From assembly GCF_003664035.1 (NCBI RefSeq), contig NZ_RCCK01000012.1:186001-250000 (forward strand): DNA of 64,000 nt, in the 5' to 3' direction. This document shows positions 34,968 through 43,353 of the stretch, piece after piece (the stretch's first letter is position 1; the number at the start of each line of letters is the position of its first letter). The position numbers and the translations under genes were made by a program. The notes below the pieces were generated by a model. It saw nothing but the letters and a program-made list of their open reading frames with translations, did no database searches and was not told the origin of the DNA. This DNA is from Pedobacter alluvionis. Its GTDB lineage: Bacteria > Bacteroidota > Bacteroidia > Sphingobacteriales > Sphingobacteriaceae.

Positions 34968-37199
34968 TTAAAATTGATAGCGTACTTGAATTTTAACTTC
35001 CGATTTTTTATTCCCTTTAATTTCGTCCAGATAAGTACCTACTGTGTTTACGTCCTTATAAACAAATAACCCATATCTGATCCAAACATTTAGTTTTTTA
35101 ACTACATTGTATTTAAGGTTGAGGTAGGTCCTAAAACCCCTTCCATTATACAATCCAAAAGCAAAACTGTATAAAACATCATCTTCATACGCGTAAATTC
35201 TACTGTTGTAACTAGGCGTATTGAAATAGGCAAATCTTACATTGCCGGTTAGCTTAGCGAACATTGGCGAATAGTCAATATCCTGATAAATAAGATAGCC
35301 AAATTCCCTGTTTGCACTTCCCTTTTTATATTGAGAAACCTCTATCCGGTTTTGAAAATGCCAATTCTTGTTCAGTTGCCAATTTGCCTCGGTCCGGTAA
35401 CCTTCTCTTTTTACAGGGTCTAAAAAGTTTACAGGAACATCAAGATCTGTATTTTGTTGTTTATTTTCTGATTTAAACCGAACTAAAATTTTAAAGGTTT
35501 TGCTTGGCATATAAATGGCCTGAGCTAAAACTTCGTAGCCCTTTGAAGGTTCATCAACCCGGTATTTTAACCAGGGGAACCGAAATAAATCGCCGTAGAA
35601 AGAAAAGGCCCAATGTTTATTTGGGTTAACATTTAAGCCCGCATACAATCCTCTTTCATTTACGGCTTCGCTCGATTCGGATACTGCCTGATTAAAGAAA
35701 CTGTGGTAATCTTTAGCATAATTGCGATAGGTTAAGGCGGCAGAAACTGATGACGACAAACTAATGAGTACACCATTAATATAGGCAAAGCCACCGCCCA
35801 AACCTTTTGCTCCTTCACCATGGAGGTACATATTTTTATAGGTATAATTATAATATAAACCTAAATTAGTTAATGATTTACCTGTGAAACTATACCGATC
35901 GTAAGCTGCAGTTTGCGTAATAAAACGATTCTTATAATTGGTATGATAAGCAATTGCTCCAACAGCAAGTTCGTTTTTGGTATATTGAATCGTTGCGCCA
36001 AATACGCACTGTGCCAAAACACCTTTATTCTTAATCTCAGTAGGCGTTCTATGCAAGCCAGTTTGATTAATCGTCGACTGAACTAAATTTCCTTCAGCAT
36101 CTAACTTTTGACTCGCATCAAGATTGCGGAACGAAATAAATGGAGTAATATCTACATTCTTAAATAAATTAATCGTTGCGGCAGCGCCTCTAAAAAAGGA
36201 ATATTCGTTTGTAGAATTATAAGGCCTTAACCCCAAATCTTTTTTAGCTACACTGGTTACATCAGGTCCTTTACCAAAAGAAAAACCCGACCATAAGGTT
36301 AAGCCCTGACCAAATTGTTGTGTATAATCGCCAACTACCAATTTTTTCAATTTACCTAATTTGAATAGTGCAATATTTCCTGAATAAAAATCGAAAGGCC
36401 TACCAATAAATTTTTCTCCTGCATCTTTATCTAAAGTTATGGCTGCCGATAGAATTGAACTGTATTGATACCGGTATCGCATCTGAAATCGCTCTGGCGA
36501 ACCTAAATACCTGTTGCCTGGTAAATCAGTATAACCTCTTTGTTTTTGTAAAGTTTGCGCTAAGCGCACCATCAGGTCATTTTCACCAGTATGCACGAGG
36601 TTTCTAAAACTGAGCTGCTGATATTCGGTGATATTGGTTAATGTTACGAATGGGAGCAGCATTTGAATCGTTTTAATATCAAAGCCAGGAATGCTTTGTA
36701 ATTCCAGCACATCAGCAAGCGCACCATTTTCCTTTAAATGGGTAAAGAAATTGCCAATCTGTAATGGAGACAGGAATACCAAAGTATTTAATTCTTCTAC
36801 CGAAGTGCGATTCAGGTTAATTGGGTGTTTCCGATATTTCTCCAATACATCAACCAACTCGGTCATATCGTAATCATCGGGGAGATTTTCAGCCATGCTT
36901 TCCAAAATATCACGTATAGCTGTTTCCTGTGTGTTGGTTTGGGCATTTGCCATAAATCCAATTATTACAAAGGCAACAGTTAAGATTTTAAATGCATAAC
37001 CACTTCCAGTTATAAATTTATGATAAAGGTCAGTTATCCATGAGATGATCAGATCCCGGCTACGGAACAAGGTATCTCTAAAGGGATTTGCTTGCAGCAG
37101 CCCATTACGAACTAATGCAGATAAACCGACACCCAAATGCTTTTTGGGAACTAAAGAATAGGGAAAAGGGACAGGCAACAATACATACCATATTTTCAT
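34968..37199 (-). CDS. Helix-hairpin-helix protein with predicted outer-membrane barrel
   Basis: Open frame of 743 codons. The likely mature protein starts after a hydrophobic segment (about 70-85) ending ANAQ. A ComEA-like helix-hairpin-helix region follows (about 126-186; PINLNRTSVEELNTLVFLSP, SIPGFDIKTIQMLLPF), then about 550 residues of alternating strands typical of an outer-membrane barrel, ending YQF. The first 67 codons look non-native: an ATG at 36997 would give a perfect signal peptide start (MHLK) but is one base out of frame, as if one A were missing from the run at 36986-36989. comEC begins three bases after its stop, which suggests a role in DNA uptake (inference). Confidence 0.7.
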   Translation of the reverse strand: MKIWYVLLPVPFPYSLVPKKHLGVGLSALVRNGLLQANPFRDTLFRSRDLIISWITDLYHKFITGSGYAFKILTVAFVIIGFMANAQTNTQETAIRDILESMAENLPDDYDMTELVDVLEKYRKHPINLNRTSVEELNTLVFLSPLQIGNFFTHLKENGALADVLELQSIPGFDIKTIQMLLPFVTLTNITEYQQLSFRNLVHTGENDLMVRLAQTLQKQRGYTDLPGNRYLGSPERFQMRYRYQYSSILSAAITLDKDAGEKFIGRPFDFYSGNIALFKLGKLKKLVVGDYTQQFGQGLTLWSGFSFGKGPDVTSVAKKDLGLRPYNSTNEYSFFRGAAATINLFKNVDITPFISFRNLDASQKLDAEGNLVQSTINQTGLHRTPTEIKNKGVLAQCVFGATIQYTKNELAVGAIAYHTNYKNRFITQTAAYDRYSFTGKSLTNLGLYYNYTYKNMYLHGEGAKGLGGGFAYINGVLISLSSSVSAALTYRNYAKDYHSFFNQAVSESSEAVNERGLYAGLNVNPNKHWAFSFYGDLFRFPWLKYRVDEPSKGYEVLAQAIYMPSKTFKILVRFKSENKQQNTDLDVPVNFLDPVKREGYRTEANWQLNKNWHFQNRIEVSQYKKGSANREFGYLIYQDIDYSPMFAKLTGNVRFAYFNTPSYNSRIYAYEDDVLYSFAFGLYNGRGFRTYLNLKYNVVKKLNVWIRYGLFVYKDVNTVGTYLDEIKGNKKSEVKIQVRYQF

Positions 37200-37349
37200 A
37201 AGCAGGGGTTAAACTGGTTAATAAAAAAATAGGGTGATTTTGTATTGGTAATCCTAAGATAAGGAAATAATTAAAAAAACTACAAAAAATGTATTTTTTT
37301 AATTACTTAAATGAACTCAAAGAGATCTATGTATAAGAGAATAGCGTGC

Positions 37350-37685
37350 TTACAGTTCTTCTGCCAGATTTACTAAAAAACTTTTCAGTTTTTCTAATGA
37401 ATCAATAATCTTTTGATTCTCTCTAACACCTGTTTTATTGTTTTTTAAATAATCTTTGGCACCTTTTAGTGTAAAACCTTTTTCATCAACCAGGTTGAAA
37501 ATAATTTTTAGGTTTTCAATGTCTTCTGGTGTGAAAAGGCGGTTACCTTTCTTGTTTTTTTTGGGTTGGAGGATATCAAATTCTTTCTCGTAAAAACGGA
37601 TCTGCGATGCGTTGACATTAAACATTTCAGTCACCTCACCCATGGTATAATACATCTTATTAATGTCTCTTTCTTTATAAGGCAT
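37350..37685 (-). CDS. MerR-family transcriptional regulator
   Basis: 111 residues with an N-terminal winged HTH (about 9-75): YYTMGEVTEMFNVNASQIRF, EKEFDILQPKKNKKGNRLF and EDIENLKIIFNLV. The C-terminal helix is short and there is no metal-binding cysteine, so it is not a metal sensor. Small MerR-like regulators of this length are common in Bacteroidota. It is divergent from alaS. Confidence 0.88.
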   Translation of the reverse strand: MPYKERDINKMYYTMGEVTEMFNVNASQIRFYEKEFDILQPKKNKKGNRLFTPEDIENLKIIFNLVDEKGFTLKGAKDYLKNNKTGVRENQKIIDSLEKLKSFLVNLAEEL

Positions 37686-37773
37686 ATTTTATAGTTGATT
37701 ATGAGTGTTTTATATCGATTAATTAAAGTATTCAAATGTAGCTCGATTTTTCCTTATTAACGCAATAAAATTT

Positions 37774-37781
37774 TAATTTTG
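37774..37781 (+). promoter_or_regulatory. -7 promoter element of alaS
   Basis: TAATTTTG fits TAnnTTTG and lies 20 bases before the alaS start codon, giving a very short leader. Confidence 0.55.
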
Positions 37782-37801
37782 TTCCCTCCAATAATATTGA
37801 A

Positions 37802-40420
37802 ATGACAGCAAAAGAGATTAGACAGGCATTCCTTAGTTTTTTTGAATCGAAACAACATCATGTTGTTCTTTCCGCACCGATTGTGGTTAAAAACGACCCC
37901 ACTTTAATGTTTACCAATGCGGGTATGAACCAGTTTAAAGATCTGTTTTTAGGGGAGGCCACCATAAAGTATACTCGTGTTGCTGATACCCAGCGCTGTT
38001 TACGTGTTTCAGGCAAACATAACGATCTGGAAGAGGTGGGGATTGATACCTACCACCATACCATGTTCGAAATGCTGGGTAATTGGAGTTTCGGCAATTA
38101 TTTTAAAAAAGAAGCCATTGCCTGGAGTTGGGAGTTACTGACTGAGATTTACAAAATCCCGAAGGAAAAATTATATGTTACCTATTTCGAAGGCGATGAA
38201 AAAGAAGGCCTGGAAAAAGACCAGGAAGCTTATGACTTTTGGAAACAATATGTGGATGAAAGCCATATTTTACCTGGAAATAAAAAAGACAATTTCTGGG
38301 AAATGGGTGATACCGGACCATGCGGGCCATGTTCTGAAATCCATGTAGATTGCCGTACCGACGAAGAAAAAGCTTTAATTGATGGTGCTACCTTGGTAAA
38401 TGCAGATCATCCTCAGGTAATCGAAATCTGGAATAATGTATTTATGCAGTTTAACCGCTTAAAAGATGGTTCATTGCAAAGTTTACCAGCTAAACACGTT
38501 GATACCGGAATGGGTTTCGAACGCCTGGTACGTGTTTTACAGGAAAAAACCTCTAACTACGATACGGACGTTTTTCAGCCAATGATTCAGTTTATTGCGG
38601 AGAAATCTGGAATTAAATACGGTACCGACGAGAAAACAGATATCGCCATGCGAGTAATGGCCGATCACATCCGTGCCATTTCTTTTGTTATTGCCGATGG
38701 TCAATTGCCATCAAATAATAAAGCAGGTTATGTTATCCGCAGGATTTTACGCCGGGCCGTACGTTATGCTTATACGTTTTTAAACTTTAAAGAGCCTTTC
38801 TTAAATCAATTGGTTCCTTTATTGGCTGAGCAATTTAAAGGTGTATTTGATGAACTGATTTCACAACAGGATTTCGTTCAGAAAGTAGTACTGGAAGAAG
38901 AAGTTTCTTTCTTGAGAACCCTATCTACAGGAATTCAACGTTTTGAAAAATATCAGGCTACTGACGGTATGGTTGAAGGAGCTTTTGCCTTCGAATTATC
39001 AGATACTTTTGGTTTCCCAATCGATTTAACAGAATTAATGGCTAGAGAAAAAGGCTGGAGCGTTGATCTGGTTGGCTACGAACAGGCATTGAAAAAGCAA
39101 AAAGACGATAGCCGCGCGGCAACAGCCATAGATACTGGCGATTGGATTGTTGTAAATACAGAAGATCAAAGCGAATTTGTAGGCTACGATGACTTAGAAA
39201 TCGAAACAGAAATTTTAAAATACCGTAAAGTAAAAGCCAAAGGCAAAGAACAATACCAAATTGTTTTACGCCAGACACCTTTTTATGCCGAAAGTGGTGG
39301 TCAGGTAGGAGATACTGGCCGTTTAGAAGACCATAGCCGCCAGTTTTGGGTAGATATTACTGATACCAAAAAAGAAAACGGCCTAACCGTTCATTTTACC
39401 GATATCCTACCCGATAATCTGGAAGGCAAATTCTGGGCAGTTGTAGATGAAGATAAACGTATTTTAACGGAAGACAACCACTCTGCCACACACTTATTGC
39501 ATGCAGCCCTTAAACAGGTCTTAGGCAAACATGTTAACCAGAAAGGTTCATTGGTTAATGCAGATTACCTGCGTTTCGACTTTTCTCACTTTGCTAAAGT
39601 TACTGACGAGGAATTAGCACAGATTGAAGTAATTGTGAACCAGAAAATTCGTCAGAACATTAAGTTAAAAGAACAACGTAATGTTCCTTATCAGGATGCC
39701 ATTGAAAGTGGTGTAACGGCTCTGTTTGGTGAAAAATATGGCGATTTTGTTCGTATGATTACTTTTGACGATCATTTTTCTAAAGAACTTTGCGGAGGTA
39801 CACATGTAAAAGCAACCGGGCAGATTGGTTCTTTCAAAATTGTTTCTGAAAGCGCCGTTGCCGCAGGCGTTCGCCGTATTGAAGCCATTACAGCTGATAA
39901 AGCAGAGCAGTTTTTCTTAGATCAAAGAAAAGAATTAGGACAGTTAAAAGCTTTATTAAACGGAAGTAAAGATTTATCAGCTTCTGTTCAGGCTTTATTG
40001 GATGAGAATTCAAAACTGAAAAAGGAAATAGAAAAATCGACAATAGAGCGCGTAAATACTTTAAAACATGAAATTGTTCACCATGTAAGAGGGATTAATG
40101 GAATCAACCTGATTGCAGAACACATCGATCTGCAAAGTGCCGAAGCCATTAAAAACCTGGCTTTTTCTTTGAAAGATATGGTTGATAACCTGTTTTTGGT
40201 TTTCACTACAGAAATTGATGGTAAACCGGGAATAACGGTAATGCTTTCTGATCACCTGGTAAAGAAAGGATTAAATGCATCAAATATTGTTCGCGAATTG
40301 GGTAAAGAAATCCAAGGCGGCGGCGGTGGACAGCCTTTCTATGCTACAGCAGGCGGTAAAAATCCAGCGGGATTAAAAGCTGTTTTGGAAAAAGCTGAGA
40401 GTTTTATACCAAGTCACTAG
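37802..40420 (+). CDS. alaS: Alanyl-tRNA synthetase
   Basis: 872 residues, normal length. Class II catalytic domain with TNAGMNQFKD and HHTMFEMLGNWSFG, editing domain with SATHLLHAAL and CGGTHVKATGQIG, and a C-terminal C-Ala domain (about 750-872; ending GGGGGQPFYATAGGK). It charges tRNA-Ala and clears mischarged Ser and Gly. ATG at 37802 follows the -7 element closely. Ends before a strong bidirectional terminator. Confidence 0.98.
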   Translation: MTAKEIRQAFLSFFESKQHHVVLSAPIVVKNDPTLMFTNAGMNQFKDLFLGEATIKYTRVADTQRCLRVSGKHNDLEEVGIDTYHHTMFEMLGNWSFGNYFKKEAIAWSWELLTEIYKIPKEKLYVTYFEGDEKEGLEKDQEAYDFWKQYVDESHILPGNKKDNFWEMGDTGPCGPCSEIHVDCRTDEEKALIDGATLVNADHPQVIEIWNNVFMQFNRLKDGSLQSLPAKHVDTGMGFERLVRVLQEKTSNYDTDVFQPMIQFIAEKSGIKYGTDEKTDIAMRVMADHIRAISFVIADGQLPSNNKAGYVIRRILRRAVRYAYTFLNFKEPFLNQLVPLLAEQFKGVFDELISQQDFVQKVVLEEEVSFLRTLSTGIQRFEKYQATDGMVEGAFAFELSDTFGFPIDLTELMAREKGWSVDLVGYEQALKKQKDDSRAATAIDTGDWIVVNTEDQSEFVGYDDLEIETEILKYRKVKAKGKEQYQIVLRQTPFYAESGGQVGDTGRLEDHSRQFWVDITDTKKENGLTVHFTDILPDNLEGKFWAVVDEDKRILTEDNHSATHLLHAALKQVLGKHVNQKGSLVNADYLRFDFSHFAKVTDEELAQIEVIVNQKIRQNIKLKEQRNVPYQDAIESGVTALFGEKYGDFVRMITFDDHFSKELCGGTHVKATGQIGSFKIVSESAVAAGVRRIEAITADKAEQFFLDQRKELGQLKALLNGSKDLSASVQALLDENSKLKKEIEKSTIERVNTLKHEIVHHVRGINGINLIAEHIDLQSAEAIKNLAFSLKDMVDNLFLVFTTEIDGKPGITVMLSDHLVKKGLNASNIVRELGKEIQGGGGGQPFYATAGGKNPAGLKAVLEKAESFIPSH

Positions 40421-40464
40421 CAAATTAAAATACACCCTGAAATCAACTAAGGGTGACGATGCTG

Positions 40465-40505
40465 TTAAACTAAAAAAGAGGCTAAAAGCCTCTTTTTTAG
40501 TTTAA
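40465..40505. terminator. Bidirectional terminator overlapping a stop codon
   Basis: TTAAACTAAAAAAGAGGC (40465-40482) and GCCTCTTTTTTAGTTTAA (40488-40505) form a perfect 18-base stem with a TAAAA loop. The stop codon of the minus-strand gene (40502-40504) lies inside one arm. Confidence 0.92.
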
Positions 40506-41017
40506 TGTCTGCCATGACCATGACCATGTTTTTCTTGGTGTCCTCTGAAGGATAAACCCGGATTTACCCTTCTATCATGATGCCTGCGATCTACATGATG
40601 AGGTTTGTAATGATTTTTTAGTCCGCGATATCTGATCCTATCGCCACCACCGTATGATGAACGGTAATAGTTGTTGTGGCTAACATAGGTTACTCTATGT
40701 GTGTTATAATAGCGATATGGGTTATTTCCGTGCATTACAATTTTACGCCCGTGACGCAGGTCATAACCTCTGTACCTTGCTGGTAAATATCTCGATCTTG
40801 TCCATCGGTTGCCATTCAAATAAACAAACTGCCTTTGCGGTACGTAATAATAAGATTGTACTTCTGGTAGATAATAATAATTAACGTTTTGGTAACCTGC
40901 AGGAACCCAGTTTGGTTGACTACCAACATTTACACTAATATTTACCTGAGCGTTAGATTGATTAGATGTTAAAGCCACGATACCTAAAATCGCGGAAATG
41001 ATGAATAGCTTTTTCAT
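40502..41017 (-). CDS. Tyr-rich secreted protein with His-rich tail
   Basis: 171 residues, no known family that I can name. Signal peptide (1-23, ending SNAQ), a Tyr-rich core (NVNYYYLPEVQSYYYVPQ, NGNRWTRSRYLPARYRGYDL) and a basic, His-rich C-terminus (HHVDRRHHDRR, HGHGHGRH). It is a paralogue of the next gene: both share NVGxQPxWxPxGY, YYYxPxxxxYYYVP, NGxRWxxxxxLPAxYRxxDL. The His clusters could bind metal (inference). Probably periplasmic or surface-exposed. Confidence 0.72.
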   Translation of the reverse strand: MKKLFIISAILGIVALTSNQSNAQVNISVNVGSQPNWVPAGYQNVNYYYLPEVQSYYYVPQRQFVYLNGNRWTRSRYLPARYRGYDLRHGRKIVMHGNNPYRYYNTHRVTYVSHNNYYRSSYGGGDRIRYRGLKNHYKPHHVDRRHHDRRVNPGLSFRGHQEKHGHGHGRH

Positions 41018-41089
41018 AATAATCTATTTATTTGTGTGTACTTCAATAATTCAAATGCTGTGCCAAAACTTCTATTGTAACAGACATAT

Positions 41090-41120
41090 AAAAAAAGGAG
41101 CCTCTTTCGAAACTCCTTTA
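41090..41120 (-). terminator. Terminator of the second Tyr-rich gene
   Basis: AAAGGAG and CTCCTTT arms with an inner GAAA-rich loop, followed on the minus strand by TTTTTTTATAT. Confidence 0.75.
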
Positions 41121-41140
41121 ACCACAACTAAATATTAATT

Positions 41141-41734
41141 TTAATGGCGTTCGTTATCACGGCCTTTTCTGTTATCCCTATCCGGGCGGTTATCTCGACC
41201 ATTGTTAAATTGAGGACGTCCATTATTTTGAGCAGGTCTTATTACGTTTTTTCGCACTACACGATTAGGGCGGTTATTGATAACTGTGACGTTTCTTACC
41301 GGCCTTTGGTTATAATTAGGATGTCCTTTTACTACATAGTATTTGGTATCGTGGCTATCTCTTATAATGCTTTGGCGACCACCATAATTTTTATATTTAC
41401 TGTATCTGGTTACATAAATATTGTTTCTCAAATACGGTTTTGGCTCATTAATCACCACTTTATAGGCGTGGTATAAATCAAAGTTCCTGTATTGGGCGGG
41501 CAAGTTGCTTACCCAAACCCAACGTCCGCCGTTAGGGTAAATGTATTGTGCAGTAGGTACATAATAGTAGGCATTTATGTCAGGAAAATAATAATAGTCT
41601 ACATGATTATATCCTGTTGGACCCCAAACTGGCTGAGCACCAATATTGATATTTAAGCTAACCTGTGCTTTTGCATTGTTTATACTGAGTAATGAAACCA
41701 TCAAAACTGCAGTAAATAAAACTAACTTTTTCAT
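41141..41734 (-). CDS. Tyr-rich secreted protein with Arg/Asn-rich tail
   Basis: 197 residues. Signal peptide (1-23, ending NAKAQ) and the same core as its neighbour at 40502 (YYYFPDINAYYYVP, NGGRWVWVSNLPAQYRNFDL), but the C-terminal 60 residues are Arg/Asn/Asp-rich (NNRPNRVVRKN, NGRDNRPDRDNRKG) rather than His-rich. It has its own terminator, so the two paralogues are separate units. Function unknown; the polar tail suggests an extracellular or periplasmic disordered region. Confidence 0.72.
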   Translation of the reverse strand: MKKLVLFTAVLMVSLLSINNAKAQVSLNINIGAQPVWGPTGYNHVDYYYFPDINAYYYVPTAQYIYPNGGRWVWVSNLPAQYRNFDLYHAYKVVINEPKPYLRNNIYVTRYSKYKNYGGRQSIIRDSHDTKYYVVKGHPNYNQRPVRNVTVINNRPNRVVRKNVIRPAQNNGRPQFNNGRDNRPDRDNRKGRDNERH

Positions 41735-41848
41735 AATGTTTTTTAATTAAAGGTTTCTTTTGTGTGTTACCTGGATAGACAATAGCAATTGGCTTTGGTT
41801 TAGTTAAAAGCAACACTATTTAACATTCTTTAACGATTATATAAGTAA

Positions 41849-42044
41849 CTGAGTAATTTTACTCAGCTTATTGAGTAATTTGTTAAAACATGTATAATTA
41901 ACTCAATAACAGATATTTATTTAAAAATTTTTACCTTTAACATTACAATAATGTTATTATAGTTATAAGCATTTTGATTAGAATATTAGCAATTATTTTG
42001 AATTACTAAAGACATTGAGTAATTTTACTCAATACATTGAGTAA
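41849..42044. promoter_or_regulatory. Cluster of TTGAGTAA palindromic operators
   Basis: Palindromes CTGAGTAATTTTACTCAG (41849-41866) and ATTGAGTAATTTTACTCAAT (42015-42034) are near-identical. A split pair (ATTGAGTAATT at 41870-41880, AATTAACTCAAT at 41896-41907) and a half-site ATTGAGTAAATT just before the start codon at 42055 complete the set. The 320-base spacer around them has no other gene. Confidence 0.8.
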
Positions 42045-42054
42045 ATTGTAAAAT

Positions 42055-43242
42055 ATGTTCCAAAGGTCTTATTTACAGAAACTTGTAAAGGTAATGAATG
42101 AACCAAAAAGGTTTATTCAAGTGCTTGTGGGTCCAAGGCAGATAGGCAAAACAACCTTGATAAGTCAATTGATCAAGGAAATTGATATGCCTTGTATATT
42201 TGAGTCTGCAGATGCTGTTGCTGCTTCAGATAGAACCTGGATCGAACTAATATGGTTTAATACCAGAGAACTATTAAAAGAACCCGGGATTAATGAATAT
42301 CTTCTTGTTATTGATGAAATTCAGAAAATTGACAACTGGAGTGAAATTGTGAAGCGCCTATGGGATGAAGACATGCGTAATGGAGTAAACTTGAAAGTAA
42401 TTTTATTAGGATCTTCCAGACTGCTCATTCAACAAGGACTAACTGAATCATTAGCTGGAAGATTCGAATTAACTTATTTAGGACATTGGAGTTTTGCTGA
42501 AATGGAAAGTGCTTTTGGTTTTACTGCCGAACAATATGTATGGTTTGGTGGTTACCCAGGTTCTGCGGACTTAATTAACGATGAAGAGCGGTGGAAAAAC
42601 TATGTCTCTAATGCATTGATAGAAACCAGTATTTCGAAAGATATTTTAATGCTGACCCGTGTAGACAAACCTGCTTTAATGAAACGTTTGTTTGAATTGG
42701 GTTGTCTGTATTCCAGTCAGATCCTGTCTTTCACCAAAATATTAGGCCAACTTTCTGATGCAGGCAATACCACAACATTGTCGCATTATTTACAATTATT
42801 AGATACCGCAGGTTTGCTGGGTGGTATTGAAAAATTTGCTGCTGATGTAATCCGTAAGCGTTCATCCAGTCCAAAATTCCAGGTGCATAATAATGCTTTG
42901 GTAAGCGCTCAAAGAAATGAATTCTTCGAAGAGATCAGAAAACAGCCGGCAGAATGGGGGAGAATGGTCGAATCATCAATAGGTGCGCACCTGTTAAATC
43001 ATTCTTTTGTAGAAGGTTACAAAGTATTTTATTGGAGACACAGAAACGATGAAGTAGATTTCATCTTAGAAAAACGTGGTAAAGTAATCGGCATAGAAGT
43101 TAAAAGTACAGGATTGGTTACAGGCACTTCTGGAATGGACGCTTTTAGTAAAATGTATAAGCCAGATAAAATTCTTTTAGTTGGAGCAGGCGGATTGCCC
43201 TGGCAGGAGTTTTTAAAAATTTCTCCATCAAGCCTTTTTTAA
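42055..43242 (+). CDS. AAA_14/DUF4143 family ATPase
   Basis: 395 residues. Walker A VGPRQIGKTT (25-34), Walker B LLVIDEIQKI (83-92), a sensor LGSSRLL and DUF4143 in the C-terminal half, where EVDFILEKRGKVIGIEVKS has the spacing of a PD-(D/E)xK-like remnant. Bacterial members of this family occur as free-standing ATPases of unknown role; some are near toxin-antitoxin or restriction genes, but no such neighbour is here. There is no HTH in it. The upstream palindromes imply dedicated repression by a factor encoded elsewhere, or by this protein. Confidence 0.87.
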   Translation: MFQRSYLQKLVKVMNEPKRFIQVLVGPRQIGKTTLISQLIKEIDMPCIFESADAVAASDRTWIELIWFNTRELLKEPGINEYLLVIDEIQKIDNWSEIVKRLWDEDMRNGVNLKVILLGSSRLLIQQGLTESLAGRFELTYLGHWSFAEMESAFGFTAEQYVWFGGYPGSADLINDEERWKNYVSNALIETSISKDILMLTRVDKPALMKRLFELGCLYSSQILSFTKILGQLSDAGNTTTLSHYLQLLDTAGLLGGIEKFAADVIRKRSSSPKFQVHNNALVSAQRNEFFEEIRKQPAEWGRMVESSIGAHLLNHSFVEGYKVFYWRHRNDEVDFILEKRGKVIGIEVKSTGLVTGTSGMDAFSKMYKPDKILLVGAGGLPWQEFLKISPSSLF

Positions 43243-43353
43243 CGAAAGACTAAATAATAACTATATTTGACACATTAATACTTAACCATAGATTAAATCT
43301 GTATTGAACTGTAACCTTTGGTTAATAAAACTTATAACAATAAGAAGCTTTAA

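Noticed and set aside
41849..42044. Possible CRISPR or attachment site in the TTGAGTAA cluster
   Set aside because: Spacing is irregular, no cas or integrase gene is nearby, and the units are simple palindromes.
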